Shown: positions 10,506 through 19,537, numbered from the stretch's first letter. The stretch is DNA of 64,000 bases from Leisingera sp. NJS204 (GCF_004123675.1 NZ_CP035417.1:1231501-1295500); one strand, 5' to 3'. Numbers and translations: made by a program. Notes: generated by a model from the sequence alone, not told the origin.

Positions 10506-11650
10506 CATTGGAACTGACGCTGCAAGGCGGCGATGTGCTGCGCCCCGGCGGGTTGGAGCGCGGCGGCGAAATTGCCATCGCAGGCGGCCTGGTATCGGAG
10601 ACAGCGGCGGGGCGCGCCGTGGACTTGACCGGCTATCTGGTGCTGCCGGGGATCGTAGATCTGCACGGCGACGGGTTTGAGCGCCATTTGGCGCCGCGCC
10701 GGGGCGCGATGAAGCAGATGGCCGAAGGGGTTGTGGCCGCCGAGGCAGAGCTGGCGGCCAATGGCATCACCACCGCGGTGCTGGCGCAGTTCTACTCCTG
10801 GGAAGGCGGCCTGCGCGGCCCGGAGTTTGCCGGTCAGGTGTTTGAGGGTATCAAAACGGTGCGCAGTTCTGTGGTGACCGATTTGCTGCCTCAGCTGCGG
10901 TTTGAGATCCACATGCTGGAGGATTACGCCGGGCTCGCCGCCAAAGTAGCAGAGTGGCAGGTGCCGTATGTGGTGCTCAACGATCACCTGCCGCATGAGC
11001 GGCTGGCGCAGGGCAAAAAACCGCCGCGCCTCACCGGCCAGGCGCTGAAGGCGGGGCGTAACCCGGAGGTTCACTGGCAGATGCTGAAGGACATGCACGC
11101 GCGCCGGGCTGAGGTGCCGGGCAGGCTGGATGCGCTGTGCCGCGAACTGACGGTGCTGGACGTGCGCCTTGGCAGCCATGACGACCAAACCGCCGAAGAC
11201 CGCGCTGTCTGGCGCGGCCGCGGCGCCCGGATTGCCGAGTTTCCGGAAACGCTTGAGGCAGCCGAAGCAGCACGGGATGCAGGGGATCCGGTGATCCTCG
11301 GCTCGCCCAATGTGGTGCGCGGCGGCTCCCACAAGGGCAATGCCTCCGCCGTTGAGCTGATCGCCATGGGGCTGTGCGATGCGCTGGCTTCCGACTACCA
11401 CTATCCCAGCCCGCGCCGGGCGGCGCTGATGTTGGAACGCTCGGGCCTGATGGATTTGAGCGGTGCCTGGCGGCTGGTATCGGACGGGCCTGCACAGGTG
11501 CTGGGACTGACCGACCGCGGGCTGCTGGAGACGGGCAAGAGGGCTGACCTAGTGGTGCTGGACAAGGAAACGCAGCGGGTGGCGGCGACACTGTCGGGTG
11601 GACGGGTCAGCTATATGTCGGGGGATGTTGCCGCCCGCTTCCTGGCCTGA
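10502..11650 (+). CDS. phnM: PhnM-like amidohydrolase (ribose 1-methylphosphonate 5-triphosphate diphosphatase family)
   Basis: The product is 382 aa. [20 protein letters not shown] holds the metal-binding motif of PhnM, usually DLHxDxxEx[10 protein letters not shown] and [15 protein letters not shown] are PhnM signatures, and [12 protein letters not shown] carries the late Asp. In C-P lyase systems PhnM removes pyrophosphate from the ribose 1-phosphonate 5-triphosphate intermediate. No other phn gene (phnGHIJKL) lies in this window, so the role here may differ. It is coupled to the upstream hydrolase through a 4-bp ATGA overlap. The family is clear; the substrate is inference. Confidence 0.85.
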   Translation: MTLELTLQGGDVLRPGGLERGGEIAIAGGLVSETAAGRAVDLTGYLVLPGIVDLHGDGFERHLAPRRGAMKQMAEGVVAAEAELAANGITTAVLAQFYSWEGGLRGPEFAGQVFEGIKTVRSSVVTDLLPQLRFEIHMLEDYAGLAAKVAEWQVPYVVLNDHLPHERLAQGKKPPRLTGQALKAGRNPEVHWQMLKDMHARRAEVPGRLDALCRELTVLDVRLGSHDDQTAEDRAVWRGRGARIAEFPETLEAAEAARDAGDPVILGSPNVVRGGSHKGNASAVELIAMGLCDALASDYHYPSPRRAALMLERSGLMDLSGAWRLVSDGPAQVLGLTDRGLLETGKRADLVVLDKETQRVAATLSGGRVSYMSGDVAARFLA

Positions 11651-11795
11651 GGGGGAGCGCCGCGCATCAGGCCGGATGGCCCTCTTTGCGGCGCGTGAAA
11701 CCGGCGGGGCCGATTTCACCGGCCTGCCTTGCTGCCGGCGGATGCCCCGGATAGGGTGCAGCGGAAGACATTTCCTTTTGTGGATTTCTGCTGGC

Positions 11796-12419
11796 ATGAC
11801 CCGGAAATACGGACGCACCTTTCATCTGCCGCAATCGCCCGGCGCCGCCAGTGATGACAAGATCATGCTGGATACTTCTGCCCTGCTGGCCGAACCGGAG
11901 GTGATCATCACCGAGAAGATGGATGGGGAAAACACCACGATCCACAGCGGCGGCTGCCATCCGCGCAGCCCGGATGCGCGGTATCACCCGTCACGGGACT
12001 GGATGAAGGCCTTTGCCGCGGGCGTCTCGCCGGGCTTGGCGCAAAGGGAACGGATTGTCGGGGAGTATCTTTATGCACGCCATGCCATCGCCTACGAGGC
12101 ACTGCCCAGTTATTTTCTGGGGTTCGCCTGGATCTTGGACGGAGTGATCCAGCCCTGGCAACAAACCCTGGTCCGGTTCGCAGATCTGGGGATTATGAGC
12201 GTGCCGGTGCTGTACTGCGGACCGCCATCCGCGCAGGTGCTGCACGAGACCATATACGGGTTGGATCTGGAGAGGCAGGAAGGCTGTGTGATCCGAACAG
12301 CCAGAAGTTTTTCCGAGGCGGACATGCGAAGGCTGCTGGCCAAATACGTTCGCGCGGATCATGTCCAGACTGATGTGCATTGGATGAACGCGGAAATCAT
12401 CAGAAACGGTCTCATCTGA
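11796..12419 (+). CDS. RNA ligase-like nucleotidyltransferase
   Basis: The product is 207 aa from ATG 11796 (MTRKYGRTFHLPQSPG). The ligase motifs are visible. Motif I is EKMDGENTT, with Lys41 as the expected AMP-accepting residue. GEYLYARHAI looks like motif III with Glu90, FLGFAWI like IIIa, EGCVIRT (Glu162) like IV, and LAKYVR (Lys183) like V. That is a complete minimal adenylyltransferase core without the C-terminal domain of T4 Rnl1/Rnl2. It may seal or adenylylate RNA, possibly in repair, but substrate and partner are unknown. It follows phnM after 145 bp on the same strand. Confidence 0.75.
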   Translation: MTRKYGRTFHLPQSPGAASDDKIMLDTSALLAEPEVIITEKMDGENTTIHSGGCHPRSPDARYHPSRDWMKAFAAGVSPGLAQRERIVGEYLYARHAIAYEALPSYFLGFAWILDGVIQPWQQTLVRFADLGIMSVPVLYCGPPSAQVLHETIYGLDLERQEGCVIRTARSFSEADMRRLLAKYVRADHVQTDVHWMNAEIIRNGLI

Positions 12420-12430
12420 GACCGCCGCCT

Positions 12431-12481
12431 GCTTCTTTCTGGTCTTAAGTACTCCCGGGGTTTGGGGCAGCGCCCCAATCC
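12431..12481 (-). terminator. purEK terminator region carrying an inverted GGGAGTATTT-type repeat
   Basis: Read on the minus strand, TTGGGGC-GCT-GCCCCAA forms a hairpin just after the purK stop. It is followed by CCCCGGGAGTACTT and ACCAGAAAGAAG, a version of the repeat seen at 8676-8727. There is no clean U-tract, so termination is inferred from position. Confidence 0.55.
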
Positions 12482-12482
12482 T

Positions 12483-13559
12483 TCAGTCCTGCGCTTTCAC
12501 CACCCGGTTCACATGACCCATCTTGCGGCCTGGCTTGGCCTCAAGCTTGCCGTAGAGATGGAGGGCGCAATCGGGTTCTTTCGCGAGCTCGGGGATGCGG
12601 TCCACATCATCTCCGATCAGGTTTTCCATCACCACGTCGGAATGCCGCTGGCCGTCGCCCAGCGGCCAGCCCGCGACGGCGCGGATGTGCTGTTCGAACT
12701 GGTCGACGGTGCAGCCGTTCTGGGTCCAGTGACCGGAATTGTGGACGCGCGGGGCGATCTCATTGACGATCAGGCCTTTGGGCGTGACGAACAGTTCCAC
12801 CCCCAGAACGCCGACATAATCGAGCGCATTCAGGATCTTGCCCGCCATTAGCACCGCGTCCATACGCTGGCTTTTGCTGAGGCGCGCAGGCACGGTGGTG
12901 CTGTGCAGGATGCCGTCGCGGTGGACGTTCTCGCCGGGATCGAAACAGGCGATCTCACCGCTGATGCCGCGGGCGGCGATGACCGAGACCTCGTGGGTAA
13001 AAGTAACAAACCCTTCGAGGACCGAAGGCGCACCTGCCATGGCAGCGAGGGCTTCGGCAGCGTCTTCCGGTGCCTTGATGCGGGCCTGGCCCTTGCCGTC
13101 ATAGCCGAAACGGCGGGTCTTCAGGATCGCGGGGGCGCCGGTCTCTGCCAGGGCGGCGTCGAGGCTGGCCTGATTACTGATGTCGGCAAATGGCGCGGTC
13201 TGGAGGCCGAGGTCCTGCAGGAAGTTTTTCTCGGTCAGCCGGTCCTGGCTGATACGCAAGGCTTCACGGCCCGGGCGGATCGGTTTGTGCGATTCCAGAA
13301 TGTCAAGCGCGGAGGTGGGGATGTTCTCGAACTCATAGGTGATCACATCGACGCAAGCGGCAAAGGCGGCCAGGGCGGCGGCGTCCTCATATCCGGCGGT
13401 GGTCACCTGATCGGCGACATGGCCTGCGGGCGGGTTAAGCCCTGGTTCAAAGATATGGGTCTTGAAGCCAAGGCGGGAGGCTGCAACCGAGAGCATCCGG
13501 CCGAGCTGGCCGCCGCCGAGGATGCCGATTGTTGATCCGGGGGCAAGCACGTCAGTCAT
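12483..13559 (-). CDS. purK: N5-carboxyaminoimidazole ribonucleotide synthase
   Basis: The product is 358 aa, the usual PurK length. It opens with [19 protein letters not shown], the PurK glycine-rich loop. The ATP-grasp domain has [14 protein letters not shown] and [32 protein letters not shown] is the family signature near the metal site. It converts AIR, ATP and bicarbonate to N5-CAIR in purine synthesis. The start is the ATG at 13557-13559, which overlaps the 3' end of purE by 8 bp, as in a coupled purEK operon. Confidence 0.96.
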   Translation of the reverse strand: MTDVLAPGSTIGILGGGQLGRMLSVAASRLGFKTHIFEPGLNPPAGHVADQVTTAGYEDAAALAAFAACVDVITYEFENIPTSALDILESHKPIRPGREALRISQDRLTEKNFLQDLGLQTAPFADISNQASLDAALAETGAPAILKTRRFGYDGKGQARIKAPEDAAEALAAMAGAPSVLEGFVTFTHEVSVIAARGISGEIACFDPGENVHRDGILHSTTVPARLSKSQRMDAVLMAGKILNALDYVGVLGVELFVTPKGLIVNEIAPRVHNSGHWTQNGCTVDQFEQHIRAVAGWPLGDGQRHSDVVMENLIGDDVDRIPELAKEPDCALHLYGKLEAKPGRKMGHVNRVVKAQD

Positions 13560-14040
13560 CGGAGGGTTCCTCGGGGATGGAGGCAGAGAGTGCCGCGCGC
13601 CAATCATCCAGGCGCCGGGCCAGGTCCGCGTCCTGCAGTGCCAGGATGCCTGCGGCCATCAGGCCTGCATTGGCGGCGCCTGCGGAGCCTATGGCCATGG
13701 TGGCAACCGGGAAGCCCTTGGGCATCTGCACGATGGAATACAACGAGTCGACGCCTGAAAGGGCGCGGGTCTGCACCGGCACGCCCACAACGGGGACGCG
13801 GGTTTTGGAGGCGACCATGCCGGGCAGATGGGCCGCACCGCCGGCACCTGCGATGATCACCTGCAAGCCGCGGTCCGCGGCGGATTTTCCGTAGCTCCAC
13901 AGCCGGTCCGGGGTGCGGTGGGCGGAGACGATTTTGGCCTCATACTCAACACCCAGTTCATCCAGGATAGTGGCGGCTTCCTTCATGGTGGGCCAGTCGG
14001 ATTGGCTGCCCATGATGATGCCTACTTTGATGTCGGCCAT
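13552..14040 (-). CDS. purE: N5-carboxyaminoimidazole ribonucleotide mutase
   Basis: The product is 162 aa. [18 protein letters not shown] and [13 protein letters not shown] are the class I PurE motifs, including the catalytic His of [23 protein letters not shown] lines the octamer active site. It moves the carboxylate of N5-CAIR to give CAIR. It is the first gene of the purEK operon on this strand, and no regulatory site is evident in the 5' region. Confidence 0.97.
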   Translation of the reverse strand: MADIKVGIIMGSQSDWPTMKEAATILDELGVEYEAKIVSAHRTPDRLWSYGKSAADRGLQVIIAGAGGAAHLPGMVASKTRVPVVGVPVQTRALSGVDSLYSIVQMPKGFPVATMAIGSAGAANAGLMAAGILALQDADLARRLDDWRAALSASIPEEPSDD

Positions 14041-14175
14041 GGCTTGGTGGCTCCTGTCGCGGCTTGTGGAGCGCGCACTATAGGGAAACTGGGAATTGGC
14101 GCAATCCGGCTTGTCGCGGAAAACGGGCGGAATTGCCCTGTTTCAGTGGCTCTGGCGCTATGCCGCAGGCGGCAA

Positions 14176-14262
14176 GCTCCCGCCCGCGCGGGAATGCAGG
14201 CAAGCTGCACCGCCTTGCGGTTGGGCGTGGCGCCGCGCGGCGGCGCGGCGCGGGAGGCTTGT
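14176..14262. repeat. GC-rich multi-hairpin intergenic repeat, copy A
   Basis: CTCCCGCCCGCGCGGGA opens the element, followed by GGTTGGGCGTGGCGCCGCG and GGCGGCGCGGCGCGGGAGG. It fills most of the 270-bp gap between purE and the DUF1272 gene. It shares the GTTGGGC(G/A)TGGC module with copies at 18273, 48851, 53930 and 56151. Confidence 0.55.
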
Positions 14263-14311
14263 GCAGGGCCGGAACCGGGGGCAGGGTGGCGGCTGGAGCA
14301 GGGAGGATGCG

Positions 14312-14626
14312 ATGCTGGAGCTACGACCCAATTGCGAGCTATGTGACAAGGATCTGCCACCGGATGCACCGGACGCGCGGATTTGCAGTTATGAGTGCAC
14401 CTATTGCGCGGTTTGCGTGGAGCAGGTGCTGGACAATGTTTGCCCCACTTGCGGCGGCGGCTTAGCGCCGCGGCCGATCCGGCCCGGGAAGGCCTGGCGG
14501 GCAGAGCTGAAGCTGGGGCTTGGGAGCCATCCGGCCTCGACGGAACGGGTGCATACGAAGTTCACCCGCGAGGATATTGCCACGCATGTGGCAAGGATCC
14601 GGCATTTGAAACCGGAAGAGCGGTGA
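14312..14626 (+). CDS. DUF1272 domain protein (cysteine-rich)
   Basis: The product is 104 aa. A GCAGGGAGG ribosome site lies a few bases before the ATG at 14312. The N-terminal 55 residues are the DUF1272 domain: MLELRPNCELCDKDLPPDAP, then CSYECTYCAVC and CPTCGG, giving eight Cys that fit two zinc-binding knuckles. The tail (residues 60-104) is not part of the family core. The function is unknown. The longer upstream frame is repeat DNA and not protein-like. It converges on uraA. Confidence 0.82.
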   Translation: MLELRPNCELCDKDLPPDAPDARICSYECTYCAVCVEQVLDNVCPTCGGGLAPRPIRPGKAWRAELKLGLGSHPASTERVHTKFTREDIATHVARIRHLKPEER

Positions 14627-14665
14627 GCGGAGCCGCCGGGCAGGCGGCTCCGGTTGTTTTCGGGA

Positions 14666-15949
14666 TCAGTCCCGCTGTTTCGGCAGGATCAGGTTCAGCG
14701 CGAGGCCGGCAACGCCGGAGAGGCCGATGCCCGCGAGGGTGAAGCCTTCGCCGAATTGCAGCGTCAGCCCGCCGAGGCCGATGATCAGCACTGTGGAGAT
14801 GATCACCATGTTGCGCGCCTCAGAGAGGGCGTCGCCCAGCTTGGCCAGCACGCTGAGGCCGACCACGGTGACCATGCCGAAAAGCAGGATCATGATGCCG
14901 CCCATCACCGGCATCGGGATGGTGGCAAGCGCACCTGACAGCTTGCCCGCAAATGACAGCGCGATAGCGAAGATCGCCGCCCAGGTCATGATTGCCGGGT
15001 TGAAGGCACGGGTCAGGGTGACGGCGCCGGTGACCTCGGAATAGGTGGTATTGGGCGGGCCGCCTAAGATGCCCGCGGCGGCAGTGGCCAGACCGTCGCC
15101 CAGCATGGTGTTCTGGATGCCGGGTTTCTCCATGTAGTCGCGCTTGGTCACATTGGAGATCGCCATGATGTCGCCGAAATGTTCAATCGCGGGCGCAATG
15201 GCGACGGGCAGAATGAACAGGATGGCGGCCAGATTGAACTCGGGCGCGACGAAATCCGGGACCGCGAACCAGGCGGCGCTGGCCAGCGGAGCGGTATCCA
15301 CCAGGGATTGCCCGGTGACGGCGCCGAGGATCAGCGCGGCACCATAGCCGGCAGCGACGCCGGCCAGGATCGGCACCACGCGCATGATCCCACGGCCCAG
15401 AATAGCGGTCAGCATGGTGGTGCCGAGGGCAACAGCTGCAAGCAGAAGGGCGGTGTTTTTCGGCATCACCTGGGTGTCGCCGGCCAGGCCGGTGGCCATG
15501 TTGACCGCCACCGGCGCCAGTGACAGGCCGATCACCATGATCACCGGGCCGACCACCACGGGCGGCAGCAGCCGGTGCATGAAGCCCGCGCCAAAGGCGC
15601 GGATGGCAAAGCTGAGCGCCACATACAGAAGGCCCGCCGCTGCCAGCCCGCCGGTGGTCGCCGCCATGCCCCAGGTCTGCACGCCGTAGATGATCGGCGC
15701 GATGAAGGCAAAAGACGACGCCAGAAACACCGGCACCTGGCCGCGGGTGACGACCTGGAAGATCAGCGTTCCAAGTCCTGCGGTGAACAGGGCGACGCTG
15801 GGGTCGAGCCCGGTCAAGAGCGGCACCAGCACCAGCGCGCCGAAGGCGACAAACAGCATCTGGGCGCCGGTCAGCGCCTGTTTCGGGGAGAATTTGTAGT
15901 CGGCGTCCTGGGCTTCAGACACCGGAGTGCGGTCGCTGGTGGCGGTCAT
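14666..15949 (-). CDS. uraA: Uracil/xanthine permease (UraA, NCS2 family)
   Basis: The product is 427 aa with about fourteen membrane helices. PIAPAIEHFGDIMAIS holds the conserved Glu of NCS2 carriers in helix 8. GDGLATAAAGILGGPPNTTYSE carries the second signature, with the NTT-Y/F-S-E/Q motif of helix 10. It is an inner-membrane proton/nucleobase symporter, most likely for uracil. It is divergent from a large flavin oxidoreductase gene across a 267-bp gap with a short tandem repeat. Uracil rather than xanthine specificity is inferred from overall resemblance. Confidence 0.9.
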   Translation of the reverse strand: MTATSDRTPVSEAQDADYKFSPKQALTGAQMLFVAFGALVLVPLLTGLDPSVALFTAGLGTLIFQVVTRGQVPVFLASSFAFIAPIIYGVQTWGMAATTGGLAAAGLLYVALSFAIRAFGAGFMHRLLPPVVVGPVIMVIGLSLAPVAVNMATGLAGDTQVMPKNTALLLAAVALGTTMLTAILGRGIMRVVPILAGVAAGYGAALILGAVTGQSLVDTAPLASAAWFAVPDFVAPEFNLAAILFILPVAIAPAIEHFGDIMAISNVTKRDYMEKPGIQNTMLGDGLATAAAGILGGPPNTTYSEVTGAVTLTRAFNPAIMTWAAIFAIALSFAGKLSGALATIPMPVMGGIMILLFGMVTVVGLSVLAKLGDALSEARNMVIISTVLIIGLGGLTLQFGEGFTLAGIGLSGVAGLALNLILPKQRD

Positions 15950-16154
15950 GGTGATGCTCGTTCATTGGTTCAGCCGCTTGCGCGGGAGGCTCCGGAGTGG
16001 AGGCCGGGCACAAAATCCGGCTGCTGGTAAACGGAAAACCCGGCTTTGACCATCCGGTCAGACGAAGATTCCGCCAATCGCGGGCAAGGTGTCGCAACGG
16101 GGCCGGGAAAATGCCGGTTTTCTGCAAGCCGGATAACGGTCAGACCGGGCCTGC

Positions 16155-16201
16155 TGCACTTGGCTGCACTTGGCTGCACTTGGCTGCACTTGGCTGCATT
16201 T
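16155..16201. repeat. Four tandem copies of TGCACTTGGC
   Basis: The 10-bp unit TGCACTTGGC repeats four times without change (16155-16194) and ends in a partial TGCATTT. It lies 16 bp before the ATG of the flavin oxidoreductase gene, in the gap divergent from uraA. A 10-bp period puts every copy on the same face of the helix. Confidence 0.9.
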
Positions 16202-16216
16202 AATGGACCGCGACCT

Positions 16217-18256
16217 ATGACCTTGGACAATGACCCTCTCCTGCAGCCGCTGCAAATCCGGCATCTGAGCCTGCGCAACCGGATCATGAGCACAGCCCAT
16301 GCTCCGTCGTTCCAGGAGGGCGGCCATCCGCGCGACCGCTACCGGCTGTATCATGAGGAAAAGGCGCGGGGCGGCATTGCGCTGACGATGATCGGCGGCT
16401 CGACCAATATCGCGCCGGACAGCCCATCGGTCTTCGGGCAGCTCTATGCGGGCGATGACAGCATCATTCCGTGGTTCAAGGAACTGACCGATGGGGTGCG
16501 CAAGCATGGCGCGGCGGTGATGTGCCAGATCACCCATATGGGACGGCGCACCGCCTGGGATGACGGGCACTGGCTGCCGGTGCTGGGGCCGTCGGGGCGG
16601 CGGGAGCGGGCGCACCGGGCCTTTCCAAAGGTGATGGAGCAGGAGGATATCTCCCGTATAATCAACGATTTTGCCACCGCGGCACTGCGCTGCCGGGAAG
16701 GCGGGTTCGATGGGATTGAGCTGCTGTCGCATTCGCATCTGCTGGGGCAGTTCCTGTCGCCGCTGGTGAACACGCGCGAGGATGATTACGGCGGCTCGCT
16801 GGACAACCGGCTGCGGCTGACGCTGCAGGTCTTGGAGGCGGTGCGCGCGGCGGTGGGGCCGGATCTGATCCTGGGGATGCGGGTCACCGGCGATGAGCTG
16901 TCGGAAGGGGGCCTCAGCGCGGGTGAATGTATTGCTGCGGCGCAGAAAATTGCTGCGGCGGGTGCTGTGGATTTCCTGAACGTGCTTGCGGGCGCGCCTT
17001 ATGATGATCTGGGGCTGGCCGGCTGGGTGGCGCCGATGGGGATGCCCGCGGCGCCGGATCTGAATGTGGCGGGGGCGATCCGCGCGGCGGTGGATCTGCC
17101 GGTGTTCCATGCCGGCGGCGTGGCCGATAATGCCACTGCCCGCCATGCCCTCCGCGAAGGCCAGGCCGATATGATCGGCATGACGCGGGCGCATATGGCC
17201 GACCCCCATCTGGTGGCAAAGCTGCAGCGCGGCGCGGAGGAGCAGATCCGTCCCTGCGTGGCACTGGGTTATTGCGTCGACCGGGTGAACCAGGGCAAGC
17301 CCGCGGTCTGCGGCCATAACGCCGCAACCGGGCGCGAGGCTGTGATGCCGCATGTGATCCCGCCTGCGCGGGAGCGGCGCAAGGTGGTGGTGGTCGGCGG
17401 CGGCCCGGCGGGGCTGGAGGCGGCACGGGTTGCGGCGGAGCGCGGCCACAGGGTGGTGCTGCTTGAGGCGAGCGGGCGGCTTGGCGGGCAAATCGTCTTG
17501 GCGGCCAAAGGCACGACCCGGCGCCAGATTTGGGGTGTAGCAGACTGGCTGATCTCGGAAGCGGAGCGGCTGGGCGTGGAGATGCGGCTGAACACTTACG
17601 CCGAGGCAGACGACGTGCTGGCCGAAAACCCGGACGCAGTGATCGTGGCGACCGGCGGCTGGCCGGAGCCACTGGAGATCCCCGGCGGTGATTTGATCAC
17701 TTCCAGCTGGGAGGTGCTGGGCGGCGAGGCAAGGGTATCGGGCGCGGTTCTGCTGCTGGATGAATGCGGCGATCACGCCGCGCTGGTTGCGGCGGATGTG
17801 ATGGCACGGGCGGGCTGTTCGGTCACGCTGGTGACGCCGGACCGGGTGGCGGCGCATGACTTGGGGCCAACCAATTCGGCGGTGGTGCTGCGTGATCTGG
17901 CGCGGCAGGGGGTGGCGCTGGAGTGCTTTCTTGAGGTGGTTTCCGTGGCCGCAGACGGGCGCCGCAAACGTATCACCCTGCGCCATGTCCTGACCGGGGA
18001 AGTGACCGAGCGGGTGGCGGATCATGTGGTCAGCGAACATGGTATCACTCCGGCGGATGATCTTTACCATGCGCTGAAGCCGCAGTCGCGCAACCTGGGT
18101 CAGTTGGACCACCAGGCAATGATTGCCGGAACCAGCCCTTTTGCCGCCATCAATCCGCAGGGCAGCTTCTGGCTGGCGCGGGCCGGTGATGCGGTGTCAG
18201 GGCGCAATATGCACGCCGCCATCTATGATGCGCTGAGACTCTGCAAGGATCTGTAA
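16217..18256 (+). CDS. FMN/FAD NADH:flavin oxidoreductase of the dienoyl-CoA reductase/trimethylamine dehydrogenase type
   Basis: The product is 679 aa. Residues 1-340 form an Old Yellow Enzyme TIM barrel (QITHMGRR, GGSLDNRLRL, VFHAGGVAD). A cysteine region follows (Cys347, Cys353, Cys365). From residue 388 there is an FAD/NAD domain starting KVVVVGGGPAGLEAARVA. By spacing, the second of the four usual 4Fe-4S cysteines is Leu350. HNAATGRE after the last Cys recalls N-demethylating members such as dimethylglycine or N-methylproline demethylases. The substrate is therefore uncertain: a methylated amine or an enoyl compound. The ATG at 16217 matches the family start (PLLQPLQIRHLSLRNRI). Confidence 0.82.
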   Translation: MTLDNDPLLQPLQIRHLSLRNRIMSTAHAPSFQEGGHPRDRYRLYHEEKARGGIALTMIGGSTNIAPDSPSVFGQLYAGDDSIIPWFKELTDGVRKHGAAVMCQITHMGRRTAWDDGHWLPVLGPSGRRERAHRAFPKVMEQEDISRIINDFATAALRCREGGFDGIELLSHSHLLGQFLSPLVNTREDDYGGSLDNRLRLTLQVLEAVRAAVGPDLILGMRVTGDELSEGGLSAGECIAAAQKIAAAGAVDFLNVLAGAPYDDLGLAGWVAPMGMPAAPDLNVAGAIRAAVDLPVFHAGGVADNATARHALREGQADMIGMTRAHMADPHLVAKLQRGAEEQIRPCVALGYCVDRVNQGKPAVCGHNAATGREAVMPHVIPPARERRKVVVVGGGPAGLEAARVAAERGHRVVLLEASGRLGGQIVLAAKGTTRRQIWGVADWLISEAERLGVEMRLNTYAEADDVLAENPDAVIVATGGWPEPLEIPGGDLITSSWEVLGGEARVSGAVLLLDECGDHAALVAADVMARAGCSVTLVTPDRVAAHDLGPTNSAVVLRDLARQGVALECFLEVVSVAADGRRKRITLRHVLTGEVTERVADHVVSEHGITPADDLYHALKPQSRNLGQLDHQAMIAGTSPFAAINPQGSFWLARAGDAVSGRNMHAAIYDALRLCKDL

Positions 18257-18272
18257 TCTGCAATCAAGCGGA

Positions 18273-18350
18273 ACCGCAGCGCGCCGTCAGGCGCGCTGCC
18301 ACGCCCAACACCTTCCGGTGCAGCCGGCTGCGCGGAAAAGGGGGCGGGAG
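18273..18350. repeat. GC-rich multi-hairpin intergenic repeat, copy E (inverted)
   Basis: GCAGCGCGCC-GTCA-GGCGCGCTGC is a perfect 10-bp hairpin. It is followed by CACGCCCAAC and, at the end, GGGGGCGGGAGG. This is the copy-A arrangement read from the other strand. Confidence 0.55.
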
Positions 18351-18435
18351 GCCCTGTCGAAACTGTTAAGGCACTGCGTTCTGCAGTTATGGCCCGGCGG
18401 TTTGGGCGCGGGCCTGCCTGGTGCCTGTGGCACTG

Positions 18436-18660
18436 TCAGGCGATAATATCCGGGGTCAGCCGGTCTTCGATCAAGGCGATCTTGTCCTTGAGGATGAGCT
18501 TTTGTTTCTTCAGGCGGCGGATTGTCAGCTGGTCGCTGGTCGGGCGCTCTTCCAGCGCGCCGATTGCTTCGTCCAAATCACGGTGCTGCCTGCGGAAAAC
18601 CTCCAGCTCAACCTTGAGGACCTCATCTGTCTTCATCGACACATCTGTGGGTGCGTTCAT
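18436..18660 (-). CDS. YdcH-like DUF465 protein
   Basis: The product is 74 aa and almost entirely helical. KVELEVFRRQHRDLDEAIGALEE and RRLKKQKLILKDKIALIED form a helical hairpin with the LKKxKLxLKD signature of DUF465. Proteins of this family are small, cytoplasmic and of unknown function. The gene is divergent from hsp20. The start at 18658-18660 gives MNAPTDVSMKTDEVL; a later Met at position 9 is an alternative. Confidence 0.82.
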   Translation of the reverse strand: MNAPTDVSMKTDEVLKVELEVFRRQHRDLDEAIGALEERPTSDQLTIRRLKKQKLILKDKIALIEDRLTPDIIA

Positions 18661-18841
18661 TGGCGACTCAGTAAAGCTTAGGAATGAAGTGAGGCTGAAG
18701 ATACTTCCTTAACTGCTTTTCCGCTAGACCTATGGGCACATGCTCTTGTGAAACCAGCAAGAACTTCCCATATTCTTCTGGAAGCGGCCGCCTGTTACGG
18801 GGCCGCGCGCATCCGTCGCTTTGGCATAAAGGACGAACACC

Positions 18842-19255
18842 GTGTCGAAACTTACCTTGGGCTCTTACCCGCATATGCTGGGGTTCGAGCAGCTGGAACG
18901 CCTGCTGGAACGCTCGGCGAAATCGGGCAACGAAGGCTATCCTCCCTATAATATCGAACAGACTTCCGACCATTCCTACCGCATCACCCTGGCCGTGGCC
19001 GGGTTCGCCGAAGAGGACCTGGCGATCACCGTCGAGGACCGCCAGCTGGTGATCCGCGGCCGCCAGCGCGATGACAGCGAGGGGCGGGTGTTCCTGCACC
19101 GCGGCATCGCGGCGCGCCAGTTTCAGCGCATGTACGTACTGGCTGATGGCGTCGAAGTGGGCGAGGCGGTGATGGAAAACGGGTTGCTGCATGTGGATCT
19201 GACCCGTGCCCGGCCCGAAACCGTGGTTCAGACAATCAACATCAAAAAGGGGTAA
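18842..19255 (+). CDS. Small heat-shock protein (Hsp20/IbpA type)
   Basis: The product is 137 aa from a GTG start with AAGGAC upstream. The alpha-crystallin domain spans about residues 35-135: YPPYNIEQTSDHSYRITLAVAGF, then LVIRGRQ and MENGLLHVDL. The usual C-terminal I-x-I anchor is represented by INIKKG. It is an ATP-independent holdase in the cytoplasm. A DUF1150 gene follows after 5 bp, a pairing common in Rhodobacterales. No CIRCE or clear ROSE-like thermometer was seen upstream. Confidence 0.92.
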   Translation: MSKLTLGSYPHMLGFEQLERLLERSAKSGNEGYPPYNIEQTSDHSYRITLAVAGFAEEDLAITVEDRQLVIRGRQRDDSEGRVFLHRGIAARQFQRMYVLADGVEVGEAVMENGLLHVDLTRARPETVVQTINIKKG

Positions 19256-19260
19256 GAGCA

Positions 19261-19485
19261 ATGCATACACCGTTTGATTTCAGCCAGGGCGCAGACCGGA
19301 CCGTCTATGTAAAGGCGGTTGCGGTGGCAGATCTTCCCAAAGACGTGCAGGACAGCGCGGGCGGCCATGCGCAGCTTTATGCGGTGCATGACGCGGAAGG
19401 CGGCCAGCTGGCGCTGGTGGCCGACCGCCATCTGGCCTATGTGCTGGCCCGGCAGAACGACATGACACCGGTTTCGGTGCATTGA
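19261..19485 (+). CDS. DUF1150 family protein
   Basis: The product is 74 aa. VYVKAVAVADLPKDVQ and LYAVHDAEGGQLALVADR, then AYVLARQNDMTPVSVH, match the DUF1150 pattern, in which the last residues read D-M-x-P-x-S-V-H. It starts 5 bp after hsp20 and is surely co-transcribed. The function is unknown. The link to Hsp20 suggests a stress role, but that is inference from position only. Confidence 0.88.
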   Translation: MHTPFDFSQGADRTVYVKAVAVADLPKDVQDSAGGHAQLYAVHDAEGGQLALVADRHLAYVLARQNDMTPVSVH

Positions 19486-19537
19486 CGTCCGGGTAGCCGG
19501 GGCGCATCCGCCCGAAAGCGCTTGATTTTCCCAACAG

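Noticed and set aside
16155..16201. Tandem 10-bp repeats considered as a CRISPR remnant
   Set aside because: The units are too short, directly adjacent and without spacers; no cas gene is near.
16058..18112. A 684-codon minus-strand frame opposite the flavin oxidoreductase
   Set aside because: It is a shadow of a gene with clear domains, with no ribosome site and no protein-like motifs.
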